Below are positions 49,380 to 60,739 of a stretch of DNA of 64,000 nt, piece after piece. The notes below the pieces were generated by a model that saw only the letters and a list, made by a program, of their open reading frames with translations, made no database searches and was not told where the DNA came from. Location of the stretch: NCBI GenBank assembly GCA_003508835.1, contig PUFA01000164.1, forward strand, positions 1 to 64,000, in the 5' to 3' direction. The translations under genes were made by a program, and so were the position numbers. The DNA is from Eonycteris spelaea. Lineage: Eukaryota > Chordata > Mammalia > Chiroptera > Pteropodidae. Position 1 is the stretch's first letter. The number at the start of each line of letters is the position of its first letter.

Positions 49380-49450
49380 CTGTTGGCCTGCAAAGCCTAA
49401 AATATTTACTATCTGACTTTTAACAGAAAATGTGTGTTGACCTTGCTCTG
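49380..49450 (+). mobile_element. hAT-Charlie 3' terminus (probable partner of 46,361)
   Basis: GGCCTGCAAAGCCTAAAATA then TTTACTATCTGACTTTTAAC match the right end of the same element family as 46,361, beginning about where that piece's terminal-type text stops (GAGACCCTATGG...). Confidence 0.6.
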
Positions 49451-50704
49451 TGTAAATAGACTAATGATATTTACTAAAAGTGAAGTTTTTATCTAGAGAA
49501 TGCTCTTAATGGCTATATACCTGATTTTGGATTGCTTATGGAAAACATATCTAAAATCTATGGATTTATAAGTTCCTAGAGAAGATCATGCAAGCTATAC
49601 AACTCTGAGGTATAAAATGGAGATGTGTCACAACTTAAACTCTCCCCACTGTGTGAGGTGACTCTCAAACCTCATAGAGAGGCCTCATCTATTATTCTAG
49701 ATCACAGAGTACCTATGTGCTGTGAGAAGGGAAGGATCTACAAAACCAATAGGATATCCTAAAACTCTGCCCATACCTCTTCATGACCTGTATCTTTGAA
49801 ATTATTAATAAAGTTCAGTACTAGATAAGATATATGATATTTGTGAGTCAGAAATGACAGTCCAGTCCCATATATTAGCTCAGGTACTATTCCTATATTT
49901 GAAAACCTAAAGTAAGTTTTCAAAGAGATGAAAACAAACAATTTTGGCAAAATCATTTCATATTATTTTATGCTTGGAGTACAGAATAATGAATGTCTCT
50001 TAAAATAAGTAAAGGAAGCATATTTCCCAAAAGAAATACGTGATGTAATTTGGTTAGAAGCATATGTGATCTTCTGCTCAGCAGTTCACATATTTCTTGA
50101 AGTCCCTTCAAGCTTATTTCCTTCTGTAGTTTACATTTTATTATTTATAATTAAATATTTTTTCATGAAAACAAACCAATATATGCAAGTGATAAGAATG
50201 CCAAGACCAACTGTGCTGCATCATCTATACTTCATCTGTAGCAAAAGTTAAATGTGATCATTTCAACCCTATTCAACTTAAGAGCTATCATCTGCTTTAC
50301 CAGGTGTTGAAAAATGATTATCCCTTAAAATTGTTATGAAATGTATTTTTATCTTTGAGATATTTTCTCCCATTCTTTATGGTACAGTGCTTAAGTTTAT
50401 ATGAAGGAAAACCTCCATCTCGAAACCTGAGAATTTTCATTAAAACAAAACAGAACAAAACTTCTGAGTAATTCTTATTAATCTCCCTTGGTCTTGATGA
50501 GATCTGCTATTATTAATGTCTTTTTCTAAAGATATATATAAATAACTTCAGTCCTCTGAAATACAATTTGCATAAATTTATAATGTTTCTAGTTTGGTTT
50601 TAGACTCCATAACTGATTGACAAGAAAAAAACTTGTAAATATAGAAAAGTTTTACCTGATTTGAATTTTTAAGACAACTCACTGCATATTATATCATGGA
50701 AACA

Positions 50705-50757
50705 TGATGCTGATGATGATGATGATGATGATGATGAAGAAGAAGAAGAAGAAGAAA
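50705..50757. repeat. Compound (GAT)n(GAA)n triplet repeat upstream of the first BEND6 coding exon
   Basis: About nine GAT units followed directly by seven GAA units, about 165 bases before the acceptor of the exon at 50923. It is on the transcribed strand of BEND6, so the pre-mRNA carries a purine-rich GAA run, which can act as an intronic splicing signal (inference). Confidence 0.9.
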
Positions 50758-50922
50758 TTGAAAGACTTTTGAATCAAATGAAAATGTGTACTAAATTGCC
50801 TGGTGGGAGAAAGAATGATAAGAAGTAATTAGTAAAAGTAGTTTATCTGAGTGGCTAGTGCAATTAAGAAACATTTAGTTGTAAATATATTATGTATCCT
50901 TTTGTTTGTTTTGTTTTTTAAG

Positions 50923-51139
50923 GAGAAACATTAACTTCTGGGCTACATCCAGAATAGCATCATCTACATGGGCATTCCCTCCTACAATTTCAGAAAACCT
51001 TTGGTAATTAATCGATAAAATGCAGACGATCTTGCAAACAGATGAAGTTACCAATACCGAAGCTCTTAGAAAAGGAAAGAGGAAAAGGACGGAGACAATG
51101 GACTCAGAGAATGCAAATAATGATATGGATAAAGGACAG
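50923..51139 (+). CDS. BEND6: BEND6 first coding exon (5' UTR 50923-51019, CDS 51020-51139)
   Basis: Seen: a T-rich tract ending in AAG (acceptor AG at 50921-50922), 97 bases of 5' UTR, ATG at 51020, 40 codons, and a donor CAG|GTTGGT (intron from 51140), phase 0. The peptide starts MQTILQTDEVTNTEALRK, contains a basic run GKRKRT, and ends NDMDKGQ. An in-frame TAA at 51005-51007 closes the frame upstream, which supports this ATG. Known: human BEND6 starts with a closely similar 40-residue stretch (MQKIVQTDEITNT...). BEND6 is a small nuclear BEN-domain protein that binds the Notch effector RBPJ/CSL and represses its targets in neural cells. The KRKR run could serve as a nuclear import signal (inference). 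The donor's +3/+4 bases (TT) are weaker than consensus. The exact acceptor could shift a few bases. Confidence 0.95.
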
Positions 51140-51745
51140 GTTGGTGTTCTGCTACCCTGATAATTTAATAATGCCTCCATAATTTATTAGGATTTTCCCC
51201 TGCTCTATTTATCCTTCCCTTTAATTCTTCATTCAACCGAGGGAATAAAATTGCATGTTCTCTTTTTAATGCTGAACAAGTTGAATTAGAACATACTCAA
51301 ATGACATTTTACCCACTTCTATTTAAGAATGGCCAATTATGTCATTGTTCAGACTTTCTTTGAGATTCTGAAAAGATCAGCTACTGTCAGAAAATATTTT
51401 TTCTTCTCAAAAAACACTGGAGAAATTGAAATACTTCTCTAACATTTAACATTTACTGTTTCCTTTTTTTTTTTTTATTCCATTTTGCAACCCATCTTCA
51501 TTGCTGGTTTGGTCAGGGTTTCTTTCCTACTTTTATTTATTCATTGATTCCTTTTTGATATGAATTTTCCACTCCCATTCTCCTATGCTTTGGACAACCT
51601 ATCAATGTGTTTATTCTATATCTTTTTATTTCTGTGTCTTTGTAATGCATGTATCTGTGTATGTCTCTGTGATACAGTGTTTTACATGTGTTTGCTTTTT
51701 TAATTTTTAAAATATATACTATACATTCTCATGATTTAAAGTAGT

Positions 51746-52165
51746 TTTTAGTCCTCGGGGATGGTGTCTAGAGGAATTTAGAATGGTCCAACATTTGACA
51801 TTCCATTGTAGGCTATCCTATAATACAACCTCTGATGAAACTAAGCTGTCCTGAACCCCTGGTAATAGAATTATTTACCTTTACACCGAGAAGGTTGAGA
51901 AGCACCAAAATCCACATGCGAAATGTGGCCAAGCCAACTAAACGGAATTAATACTGTGAAACCTAAAGTTCTCATAAGGTTGTCTAAAATTAAAAAGTAT
52001 GTCAGCAGTGCCTATGGTGCTTCTATGTGTGCAAAATGTGTCCATGACAGGATCAAGTGTGCTTTTTTCATTGAGAAGCAGAAAATCATTGTGAAAATGT
52101 TGAAGGCAAAAGCACAGAATCAGGAAGTTAAAAAATAAAGCTTTTTGAGTAATACAAAAGATATA
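51746..52165 (+). pseudogene. RPL34 (ribosomal protein L34) processed pseudogene
   Basis: Seen: a full-length intronless copy that starts with 5' UTR-like sequence (CTCGGGGATGGTGTC), an ATG at 51783, and a premature TGA at 51852-51854 where an Arg codon (CGA) stands in the gene. The body then shifts frame; the C-terminal part reads open again from about 51,923 with [25 protein letters not shown] and KIIVKMLKA, close to human RPL34 (VRPKVLMRLSK, GGSMCAKCVRDRIK). It ends in a short 3' UTR with a degraded A-rich tail. RPL34 is a large-subunit ribosomal protein with many retrocopies. The copy lies 600 bases downstream of the first BEND6 coding exon, in the same orientation, but nothing suggests it is spliced into BEND6. 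Confidence 0.93.
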
Positions 52166-52169
52166 TTTA

Positions 52170-52282
52170 TTAAATATGTGTTTGTGTGTGTGTCTGTGTA
52201 TATATATGTACATATATAGACACATATATACACATATATATACATATATATGTATATATACTATATATATATATATAGTGAA
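52170..52282. repeat. (TG)n/(TA)n tract with strong palindromes
   Basis: TG units, then alternating TA/CA text including ATATATACATATATATGTAT and a pure TA stretch of about 18 bases. Self-complementary and able to form hairpins. It lies just after the RPL34 copy. Confidence 0.9.
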
Positions 52283-52284
52283 GA

Positions 52285-53140
52285 TAAACAGTGGAAAGTC
52301 ACCCTCACATCTTTGTCATCCATCCACCCTGTTCCCACCTCCTATCCCTCTACTACAAGTAACTACATTTATTGTTTTCTTGTTATCCTTCTGGTGTTTC
52401 TTTGTTTGAATAAAGCAATTATGAATATAGATATTTTTACCCCCTCTTTTGTACAAAAAGTAACTTACCAGACATGCTTTGCTTTTTTACTTAAAATATT
52501 TTGAAGATCTTTCCTCTAGTATATAAAGAACTTTTTCTTTTTTACTGCTCCGTATTATTTCACTGTGTGTATGTACCATTCTTTATCTGACCAGTCCCCT
52601 ATGATGGATATGGCTTGTTTCCAATCTTCTTTCTACAAGTCATGCTACACTGTACAACCTTATGGACACATCATTTAGGATTACATTGGTATTATAAAAT
52701 ATACCTCAATCTGTTTCTCATTTTTCAATCAACACTGTTTTTAACATCTGTCTGTATTGCTACTAAAAATCTGACCCACTGTGTCTAACTACTATATAGC
52801 TTCATATTTTATTTGTTCTTTCCTACAATAATAAACACTTAGATTGCCTCCAGCATCTTGCTTCTATGAACAATGACAAAATAAATATACTCATACATGT
52901 TCTTTTAAGAAGCAAGTTGACAATTTCTCTGGAATAAACACATCAGAGGGTGATTTATGGCTTCTTAAGTTATATGTTTATTTCTAGTTCGTTTGACTAG
53001 ATACGATAAAATTGCCTTTCAAAATGTCCATATCAGTCTATAATGCCCAGCAGCACAGCCTGAGGGGTTCCTATACTTGTACTTCTTTACCAATACTTAG
53101 CATTTATAACCATATTTCATATTTCTGGCAATCGACCTTA
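52285..53140 (-). mobile_element. Antisense L1 3' UTR-type fragments (perhaps two)
   Basis: TATTTCACTGTGTGTATGTACC, CCAGTCCCCTATGATGGATA and GGCTTGTTTCCAATCTTC resemble the complement of an L1 3' region. A second similar unit (AATAATAAACACTTAGATTG..., CAAAATGTCCATATCAG) starts at about 52,730. Both are diverged. Confidence 0.5.
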
Positions 53141-53689
53141 TTTGGTCAAAAACAGGCTTCAAAATTTTCTCTTTTTTTATGACATCTGTGCTCAGCCTCT
53201 TTTCTCTCCAACTTACGGCAATTACCTAAAGGCCAAACAAAAAGCTTGCAGGAAGCACCCTCAATCTGATGCTTCCCATTGGGGTGGATTTCATTGTCTA
53301 TCAGAGAACACTTAAAGAGAAGCTTTTGAAAAAGCCTTGAGGTCACAGCGTTACCTCCAGCTATTTAGATGTAGAAGAAGTTGGCAGGCTGCATTCTTAA
53401 GTGCAAATGGGAGGAGGAAACCTTTTATCTCTGCAAATCGGCCAGCATGGGCAAGAACTCACTGAAAACACCAACATTCTTTCTTTTTCCTGACTCAGTA
53501 AGCATATCGTCTGCCTTCCAAGGTATTCCACGTGACAGTTTTACCAAATATGTCACCGAGGTCTTAACAAGAGTTAACAGCTTTCCAGCATGTTATACCT
53601 GTGCTCTTTTTGCCCACAACCTGACCTCTAAGTAATTCTAGTATCTGTCAGATTTGGCACATCCTGCTTCTAGGTATTAAAATCTGGAT

Positions 53690-54165
53690 CAGTTGTTGCA
53701 AAGGCTATAACAAAGACCCAAATGTTACAGTAGCACAAAGGAGATGGAAGTTTATTTCCCTTTCACATAACAGCAAGAGCAATCCAGGGTTGTTAGGCAG
53801 CTCCAAAATGTTAAGGACCCCTCTAATCTTGTTGCTCTCCCTTCTTCAACACACGGCCTCTATCTCTGGGTCTAAGGTGACTTACTCCAGCTCTCAGCAC
53901 TATGCCTTCCTCTCTACCAAGAGAAAGAAAAAGGAGAATACAGACAGGGGAAGGCATGCACATTCCTTTTAAGGTCACAAAGCAGTGGCGTACACATTGC
54001 TTCTATTTCATTGTGGAAACTTAGACACATAGCTGCAGTGAGCTGCCCGGGTGTCTGGGAAGTGTAATCTTTAACTGACAGCTACCTGTTCAGCTAAAAA
54101 TCTAGTACTGTAGAAGAATGGGAGAACAAATATCTGGAGGTAGCTAGCAGTCTCTGCCATGGTTC
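53690..54165 (+). repeat. Interspersed repeat, family unassigned
   Basis: GGAAGTTTATTTCCCTTTCAC, GCAGCTCCAAAATGTTAAGG, CAGGGGAAGGCATGCACATT, GGAAGTGTAATCTTTAACTG and GCTAGCAGTCTCTGCCA read like a well-populated mammalian repeat whose name I cannot recall with certainty. Confidence 0.4.
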
Positions 54166-55966
54166 ATTTTTCTATTTGGATCTTATCTTTTCTGTTAGAT
54201 TTTTTTAGTATATTCTAGTGGGGTTCGTATTCTATTCTTATTGATTTGCACAAATACCTTACCTATTGTAGAAATTAGTCTCTTATGGTTTTTTTTTACG
54301 ATGTCTTCTTCGATCTGTTATCTGTCTATTAACTTTATGGTTTCTACTGAGAAGCCTACCAATGGATTAGCTTTTGCCTGATTTCATTTCTTTCTTATAG
54401 GAACTTGCTAAAAATGGTAAGAACTAGATGATACATTCTAATTTTTTTAAATTACAACACGGCCTCGAACAATGTCATTTTGTTCAGCATCATTTCACTA
54501 TAACATTGATGAGATGCCATAAGAACTTAACTCATTTCTATCCATTAGCCTATGGTAAAATTGGTTTCATTATGTATATTGTACCACTTAAAGTTGCAGA
54601 ATCCATTGACAAAGTTAAGTGAGGATTTACTGTACTCTACATAGAACTGTGGTCTCAACAGGCATCCTTCAGTTTTTTTTTTTTTAATCCTTCATTTCTA
54701 TTTAATCAAATCCATTATTCTTTTCTTAGGATTTATATATCTAGTGTCAGTACATTAGCTACTGGCCCACATATGATAATAGTAAGTTTTATTACCATTA
54801 TGCACATATATTTCACCTACACAAATATATGTAATAATGAATATATACATAGATATATATATATATTTATGTACTTATAAAATAAGGAGTGAGGTTAAAT
54901 GTATATAATACAAGTCATCCAAAAATGTAATTGTATTTCCAATAACTGATCTCATCGGACTTTCAATTCTCTATCCCTACTTGATAAGAAAAAAAAAAAA
55001 AGCTTAAACTTGTCCATTCAGAATGGATAACAGAATGTTCTAGCTTTTAAAAATCCCTTTGAGCTATTAGTATAATTTTAGTCACTTCAAGACTTAAGCC
55101 TCAACAAAGCCTAGATTCTTATCTTCCCCCACATTCTACTTTTTTTCCTGGGAAGTGATCCAAGTCTTTAGGAGTTTTCCATCTCATCCTAGCATCTGGG
55201 CAGGGATAGCTAGTCTTCCTCCAAGGTTCTAACTCCCTGCCTGGCTCCTAGGTGTCTAGGATTATTACTGTTGTGGTATGGCCAGGCCCTTTGAGAGTTC
55301 TGTTGGCACCAGCTGCTGAAGTTTGCCATCTTGGCACCCACTGCCATCGTCTATGAGATTCTGGAACCCTGTGGCCTCTCTGTCAAGATACTAAACTATT
55401 TCTGTTTTACCAGTTCCCCTAGCACTTTTGTATTTCCTGACTAGGACACAGGGACCGTTTGAAACTTCTAGCTGTTGTGCATGAGCTCTGGGAAGACTGG
55501 ACATTGTCTCTGGTGCACTTGTCCAGAAACCACTGTTGGTCATTTCTAATCGATGACCCAGAGAGGCTCCATGTTCCCCTGATGTTATGCTGAACATGGA
55601 CCTTTTTAGGGACTTTTTGATGGACTGAGAAGCAAGGAGCCAGTCCCACTGCTCTGGTATTGCCCCTTATTTATCTGGATGTTTCTATCATACACCCCTA
55701 CCCCTGTGATCCTTCTCTATTTCCCCCAAGGAGAGAGGGCAGGAAGATCAAAAATACTTGAATCTGGCTTCCTGCCATTCCAGTTCTTGATCCCCCAGGC
55801 TTCTCCTCCCGGCATCAGTCTTTTTTTTCCTTCCTGTGCAGCAGAAACTTTCTTTATGTCTTATCTCTTCTACTCTAAAACTTATGTTCAAAACTTTATA
55901 TTCTAAGGTTTGGGGGTTTGGATGTTTATAAATTCCACTCTGTGCTCCTGCTTTCCATGGATGAAG

Positions 55967-55971
<5 letters not shown>

Positions 55972-56017
<46 letters not shown>
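55972..56017. repeat. (CA)n microsatellite
   Basis: About 23 CA units without a break, in the BEND6 intron. Confidence 0.95.
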
Positions 56018-56019
<2 letters not shown>

Positions 56020-56629
56020 CTGAAGGTCAGGTTGGTAATTTAAGAAAATTGTTTTCCTTAAAAAAAATGTGGGTTTTACAACTCAAATGCATGTGTTTTC
56101 AAACTATTGTCTTGCTATTGACCTTAAAAATTATTTTTAAAACTAAAAGATAAACACGAATGCTTTGTTCTACATGAATCATCTCTTCTTTCTCAAATGC
56201 AATAAACCCCCAAACTGGACTTATGGCATAGTCTCAACAGAGAGGCTGTGAATGAGGAATAGGGGAGAAATGGAGGTTGAGGATGAGTTACAAAGATTTG
56301 AATGGTGGTCCTGTTGATTCTACTCTGTTTAACTGTTTTTCTACTTTGTATTTCTCAATGAAGTTTGACAGAAGGTCGGAATCTTGATTTCTGCTTTTCG
56401 AAAGACACGTGTGTGAAACTTTGATATTCTTCCCTTATTCCAAGTTCCCCTCAATAGTGGAAGACAAAGCTAGATCATTAGTTCAGGCCCCACTCCTCTC
56501 TTGGACAGGAATTTTCTGGATAAACAGAAATTTTGTAGGTCTGCTTATGTCCCCTCAGAGTACAGAACATGGGATAAACCATGAAAGCCTCTTTGAACCT
56601 TCTTTTGTTGTGCCGGCCTTGTGTTTTAG

Positions 56630-56807
56630 AGAGACCCCTATTCGGGGAATGCCTTTTTGCCTGGTGAGAGCTCCAGTGAGGATGAAGAGCCTTTAGAAGA
56701 ATTGTCGAAGGAGCAATTGTGCACAAAAATAAAAAGCCTGAAACAAAAATTAACAAACACCCGGAAAGAGAACAGCCGGCTTCGACAGTCCTTGGTCATG
56801 CTTCAAG
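56630..56807 (+). CDS. BEND6: BEND6 second coding exon (acidic linker and coiled coil)
   Basis: Seen: an acceptor GTGTTTTAG|AGA, 59 codons plus one base, and a donor CAAG|GTAAAC (GT at 56808-56809). The frame joins the previous exon without a break (phase 0 in, phase 1 out). The peptide starts RDPYSGNAFLPGESSSEDEE, then has an acidic PLEELSKEQL segment, then about 30 residues with heptad-like Leu/Ile spacing (CTKIKSLKQKLT, SRLRQSLVMLQ) typical of a coiled coil. Known: it matches the corresponding segment of human BEND6 with a few conservative changes (for instance Glu for Ala and Gln for Glu). The BEN domain that binds DNA comes from later exons, which I did not find before the right edge. 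The Ser/Asp/Glu cluster contains CK2-like sites (inference). Confidence 0.95.
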
Positions 56808-57056
56808 GTAAACTTTGAGAAAATTGACATTTTTAGATGAAAGAGAAAATACACGATGAGTGAAAAGCATTGCAAATAGGCTGTTAAGAATGAAAAAGTA
56901 AATCAGAACCTTAGAGAAAAAAATCAAAAATCACATTTTAAGAAAATCTATGATTATGTAATTTAATATGGAAGCAATCTATTGAAGCTTCTAGTTTATT
57001 GCTTAGAAACTTTTAGATTATTTCTACAAAATACTCAATATTGTGTCCATTTAATA

Positions 57057-57145
57057 ATGTTCAACGGAAATTTATTGAGCATTTAATATAGATCATTCAT
57101 TGATAGGCCCCGGAGAGAAAAAATTAGTAAACAAATAAGGTATTC
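57057..57145 (-). mobile_element. Antisense L2-like fragment
   Basis: GTTCAACGGAAATTTATTGAGC and the following text match the complement of the last part of L2. Short. Confidence 0.4.
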
Positions 57146-58019
57146 CTGATATACTTATCTCAATACCCTCTGCTATGGAAAGCACTAGAAAAATGGGACC
57201 TGTTCTAATCCATTATAGAACCACTAGAATTAAAGAGTCCGTATATTAAATTTTAGTTTTGGGGTTGAGAGGCACGGTTTGGGATAATAATCATTTTACT
57301 GAGGATTTAGAAAGGAGGAAGGTCAGCCTAAGCTAATTAAAAACCACTTAGCATAATGCCTTTTTTTTGTAGGATCCTATATTGTATTTAAGTGTTTATT
57401 TTTCAAAAATAATGTTTTCCATTTGCAGTTAAACACCATGCACTGTTTTATACAGCTGTATATTTGGCAGTTATGTCCTATGTTAGTCAGCATTGTGTTG
57501 TAAACAGAATAAATACATAGAACATTTGAAATAAATCCCCCAGCTGCTGTGTACAGAATGAGGACATGTGACCCAAGAAGAAGGAAAATGGAGAAGAATG
57601 TGAAAGGTATTGCAGTCATCCAGACTGACATGATGGCAGCCCAGCCTAGGGCAATGGCAGTGAAAATAAACATAATAGTTCCACGATATTTTTGGAGGCA
57701 GAAATCATAGTAGACAGATAGGACATGGTGATGAGTAATGGCTCACATGTTTTCCTGAAAACATTTATTAAGTTGAAGCCTTCATTGTTTTAAGTAGCAA
57801 TGGCCCCACATGTGAAGGGAAATAAGATTTTTATAACAAGCCATTATCTCTTTATTCTTTCAACTTTATTGCATTTTTATCACTGATGGCTTTCTCTGGT
57901 GAGATTTTTGTGTGTGTGTGTTTTTTAAAAAAAAAAAAACTAGATATTCTCATTTTTATGTAATCTGTTACAGAATTTAGAGTAAAATGAAAGCTGGTTT
58001 ATAAAATTAGCGTAAATCG

Positions 58020-58260
58020 CGGGTTAAAAGAATTGGTTTTGGAGTTACAGACCTTGCTTCAAACCCCAGCTCTGCCAACTAGCTGTACGACTTTGACCAT
58101 GTCACTTTATTACGCCCTTAACCCCAGCTTCAACTTTTTCACTTATAAAAATGAGAGCGATATACCATTTCCTTGGTGTAATGAGGATTAAATGAGATAA
58201 TTGGAAGGTATTACCAGTGCCTAGTACATGACAGGTCCTCAGTAACAGTAGTTATTTTTA
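58020..58260 (+). repeat. MIR, sense, near full length
   Basis: CAAACCCCAGCTCTGCCAAC, TAGCTGTACGACTTTGACCA, AATGAGGATTAAATGAGATA and CAGTGCCTAGTACATGACAG match MIR through the tRNA-related part and the core. Confidence 0.75.
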
Positions 58261-58809
58261 CTGTCTCTGTTTTTATTGACACCAGAACTTGACATATAAT
58301 GCCTACCACAAAATTATAGACCGATTTTTGTTATAAATATAGATGAGAAAATTCTAAGTGAAAGAGCAGCAAATCAGTTTCAGTAGTATGTAAAAAGAAT
58401 TACTTGCGATGACCAGTTTCTTCTCTCTCTCACGCTCCTAGATTGCCATTTCATTTTCTCTTCTTCTGCCAGCTTCCCACACCTCCTCCCTTATCCTCAC
58501 TTTCACTTGATGATTTTGCTTCCTACTTCAGAAAAATTGGAAGATATGAAGAGGCAGTCATCTCCCTGCTCCTGTGTTTGTATGTTCCACTTTCTCCCCT
58601 GTCACTCACAAATGACCTTTCTTTTGTCCAGCCAACGGACAAGAGAGGAGAGACTCTCCCTTTTCTGCCTCAGATCCCATCTTCTTTCACCTAATCAAGG
58701 ACATAGCTCCGGAGATTCTCCTCCTTCTCTCCTGCACGATCAAGTTTTCTTTCGCTAATGAATCACTTCCTTTAGCATCAGACATATATTATTTCTCCTA
58801 TTAAAAGAA

Positions 58810-60600
58810 AAAAAAAAAAGTCTTTCAGGCCATTTCTTCTCCACCTTCCTCTCTTTCCCTTTATAAGAAAACTCCTCAAATTAGTTGACTCCACATACTG
58901 TGTTCACTTTTTCCCCTTTTATTCTCTCTGGGTCTCACTTCAATTAGCCCTTATCATTTCATCGTAATTTCTCATGATCGCCAATAACCTCCGTGTATTA
59001 GTTTGCTACGGCTGCAGTGACAAAGTACCACGAACTGGGGAGCTTCAACAACAGAAATATATTGTCTCACAGTTCTAGAGGCTAGGATTCCAAAATCAAG
59101 GTGTCAGCAGGACCGCGTTCCCTCTGAGGGTGTGAGGGAAGAATCTGTTCAAGCCTCTCTCCCAGCTTCTGGTTGCTCTGTGGCTTGAGGCAACATAAGG
59201 CCAATCTTTGCAAGGTGTTTTCCTGTGTGCTTGTCTCTCTCTGTGTCCAGATTTCCTCATTTTTATAAGGACTCTAGTCATATTGGATTAGGACCTACTT
59301 TAATGACCTCATTTTAACTTGATTATATCTGTAAAGACTCTGTCTCCAAAAAAGGTCCCATTCTGAGGTCCTAGGGGTTAGGACTCCAACATATCCTTTT
59401 AGGGGAACACAGTTCAACCCATAACATTCCATACTGCTAGCCCCAAAAGTCAATTCTCAGTGGTTATCCCTACTGCCCTGTTACTAGCATTCAATACATT
59501 TGACCATCTACCCTTCCTTGAAAAAGTTTCTTTGTCTTCTAGACACTACATTCAGCAGTTTTCTTCCTATACTGTTAGTCTTTCCATCTCAATCTATTTA
59601 GCTGATTCATTTCATCATCTTACCCTCCAAATATTTGATGATGCCCCAGGCTCAGTCCACCATTATCCTTCCCATCAATAAAATATCCATCAATAAAATC
59701 CATCAATAAACTACGATTCTGAGGTTTATCTCTGACCTGGACTTCTCTCTTCAACTCCAGATTCATTGTCCAACTATGTACTTGACATGGCTCACAGGCA
59801 TCTCAAAGTACCATGTCCCAAACCACATTCCTGACCTTTTCCTTCAACCTGTTTCTCTCATTAGTTTTCCTCTTGGTTAATGCTAACTATATTGTTCCAG
59901 TTTCTCAAGCCAAAAACCATGACATTATTTTGTATTTTTATATTATTTTATATTCTAAGTCTATTGGCACATCCTACTGACTTTATGTTCAAAACGGTTC
60001 TGGAATACAATCTCTTTTACCATGCTGACTACGGCCCCTCTGGTCTAAGCTACCATAATCTCTTGTCTAGATTGTTATGATGACTTCTTAACTGGTGTCA
60101 CTACGTCTGCTCTTGCTCCTCTGCAATCTGTTCTCAACACAGCAGCAAAAGTGGTCCAGTTAGACATAAGTCAGTTCATGTCACTCTTCTCTTCAAAACC
60201 CTTCAGTGTATTTCCACCTCACTGAGGGTAAAATTAATGTTATTTTTACGATCTTTGAGTCCTTACATGATCTGACCACCTCTCTGCCACTTACTTCTCT
60301 GGCCTGATGTTCTACTACTCTCTCCCTTCTTTTCTGTGATCCAGCCACACTGGGCCACTTGCTTATCTTTGAAGACATCAGACATGATCTTACTTCAGTG
60401 TCTTTGTACTGGCCATTCCTTCAGCCTGGAATGTTCTTCCCCCAGATAATGTGGTTTGCACCCTCACTTACTTCAGGTCTTCATTCTAAATTCATCTTTT
60501 TCCTGACCTCCTCTCTTTATAAAATTTCAAACTCTTTTCTTTCAATGTTTTTTTTTCTCCCCTCCCCTTAGTTGTAAGTTGGCACTTACAACCGTATGTA
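58810..60600 (+). mobile_element. Long L2 ORF2 relic, sense, split by an MLT1 LTR
   Basis: Order of phrases on the plus strand: CGCCAATAACCTCC (before the LTR), GCATTCAATACATTTGACCA (the AFDTVDH region of L2 reverse transcriptase), CCAGGCTCAGTCCACCATTA, GGCTCACAGGCATCTCAAAG, AGATTGTTATGATGACTTCT (…LDYCNSLL… region), CTCAACACAGCAGCAAAAG, ATGTCACTCTTCTCTTCAAA, then GGCCATTCCTTCAGCCTGGA. This is the full C-terminal half of L2 ORF2 down to its 3' UTR. A 3-fold CATCAATAAA repeat lies at about 59,672-59,713. Many stops and indels. Confidence 0.7.
58994..59426 (+). mobile_element. Solo LTR, ERVL-MaLR (MLT1A type), inside an L2 relic
   Basis: TGTATTAGTTTGCTACGGC at 58994, CACAGTTCTAGAGGCTAGG, ATTGGATTAGGACCTAC, and GGAACACAGTTCAACCCATA ending ATAACA at 59426 match an MLT1A-type LTR over nearly its whole length. 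L2 text runs on both sides. I did not see a clean 5-base target duplication. Confidence 0.85.
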
Positions 60601-60739
60601 ATCTATTAAGTATTTAATATTGTCTGCCCCACCTATACTCACACACTAAAATGTACCCCTAGAAACCAAATAATAAAAGTGGCTATTAGCTGGACTTCAG
60701 GCAACAGGAAAAGTCAGAAACTGCCACTGCAGTATTCAT

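Larger units (their letters stand above)
32650..50922 (+). other. BEND6: BEND6 5' region: unresolved non-coding exon 1 and intron 1
   Basis: The first BEND6 coding exon begins with 5' UTR sequence after an acceptor at about 50922, so an upstream non-coding exon must exist, most likely in the CpG island. The best donor I see there is CGG|GTGAGC (GT at 32937-32938); ACC|GTAAGG near 32838 is another. About 33,700-35,380, 36,700-38,670, 38,820-40,160, 41,100-42,590 and 43,950-45,150 hold nothing I recognise apart from simple repeats and short undated repeat fragments. No coding exon of any other gene was seen. Confidence 0.65.
51140..56629 (+). other. BEND6: BEND6 intron between the two coding exons
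   Basis: Bounded by donor GTTGGT at 51140 and acceptor TTTTAG at 56629. It holds an RPL34 retrocopy, antisense L1 3'-end sequence, an AT-rich palindromic stretch, an unassigned interspersed repeat at about 53,690-54,165, and a CA repeat. From about 54,170 to 55,960 I see AT-rich sequence, perhaps with antisense L1/HAL1-like pieces near 54,150-54,420, and no gene. Confidence 0.8.

Noticed and set aside
51923..52138. 71-codon open frame similar to ribosomal protein L34
   Set aside because: The upstream half has a stop and a frameshift and the copy is intronless; no functional product expected.
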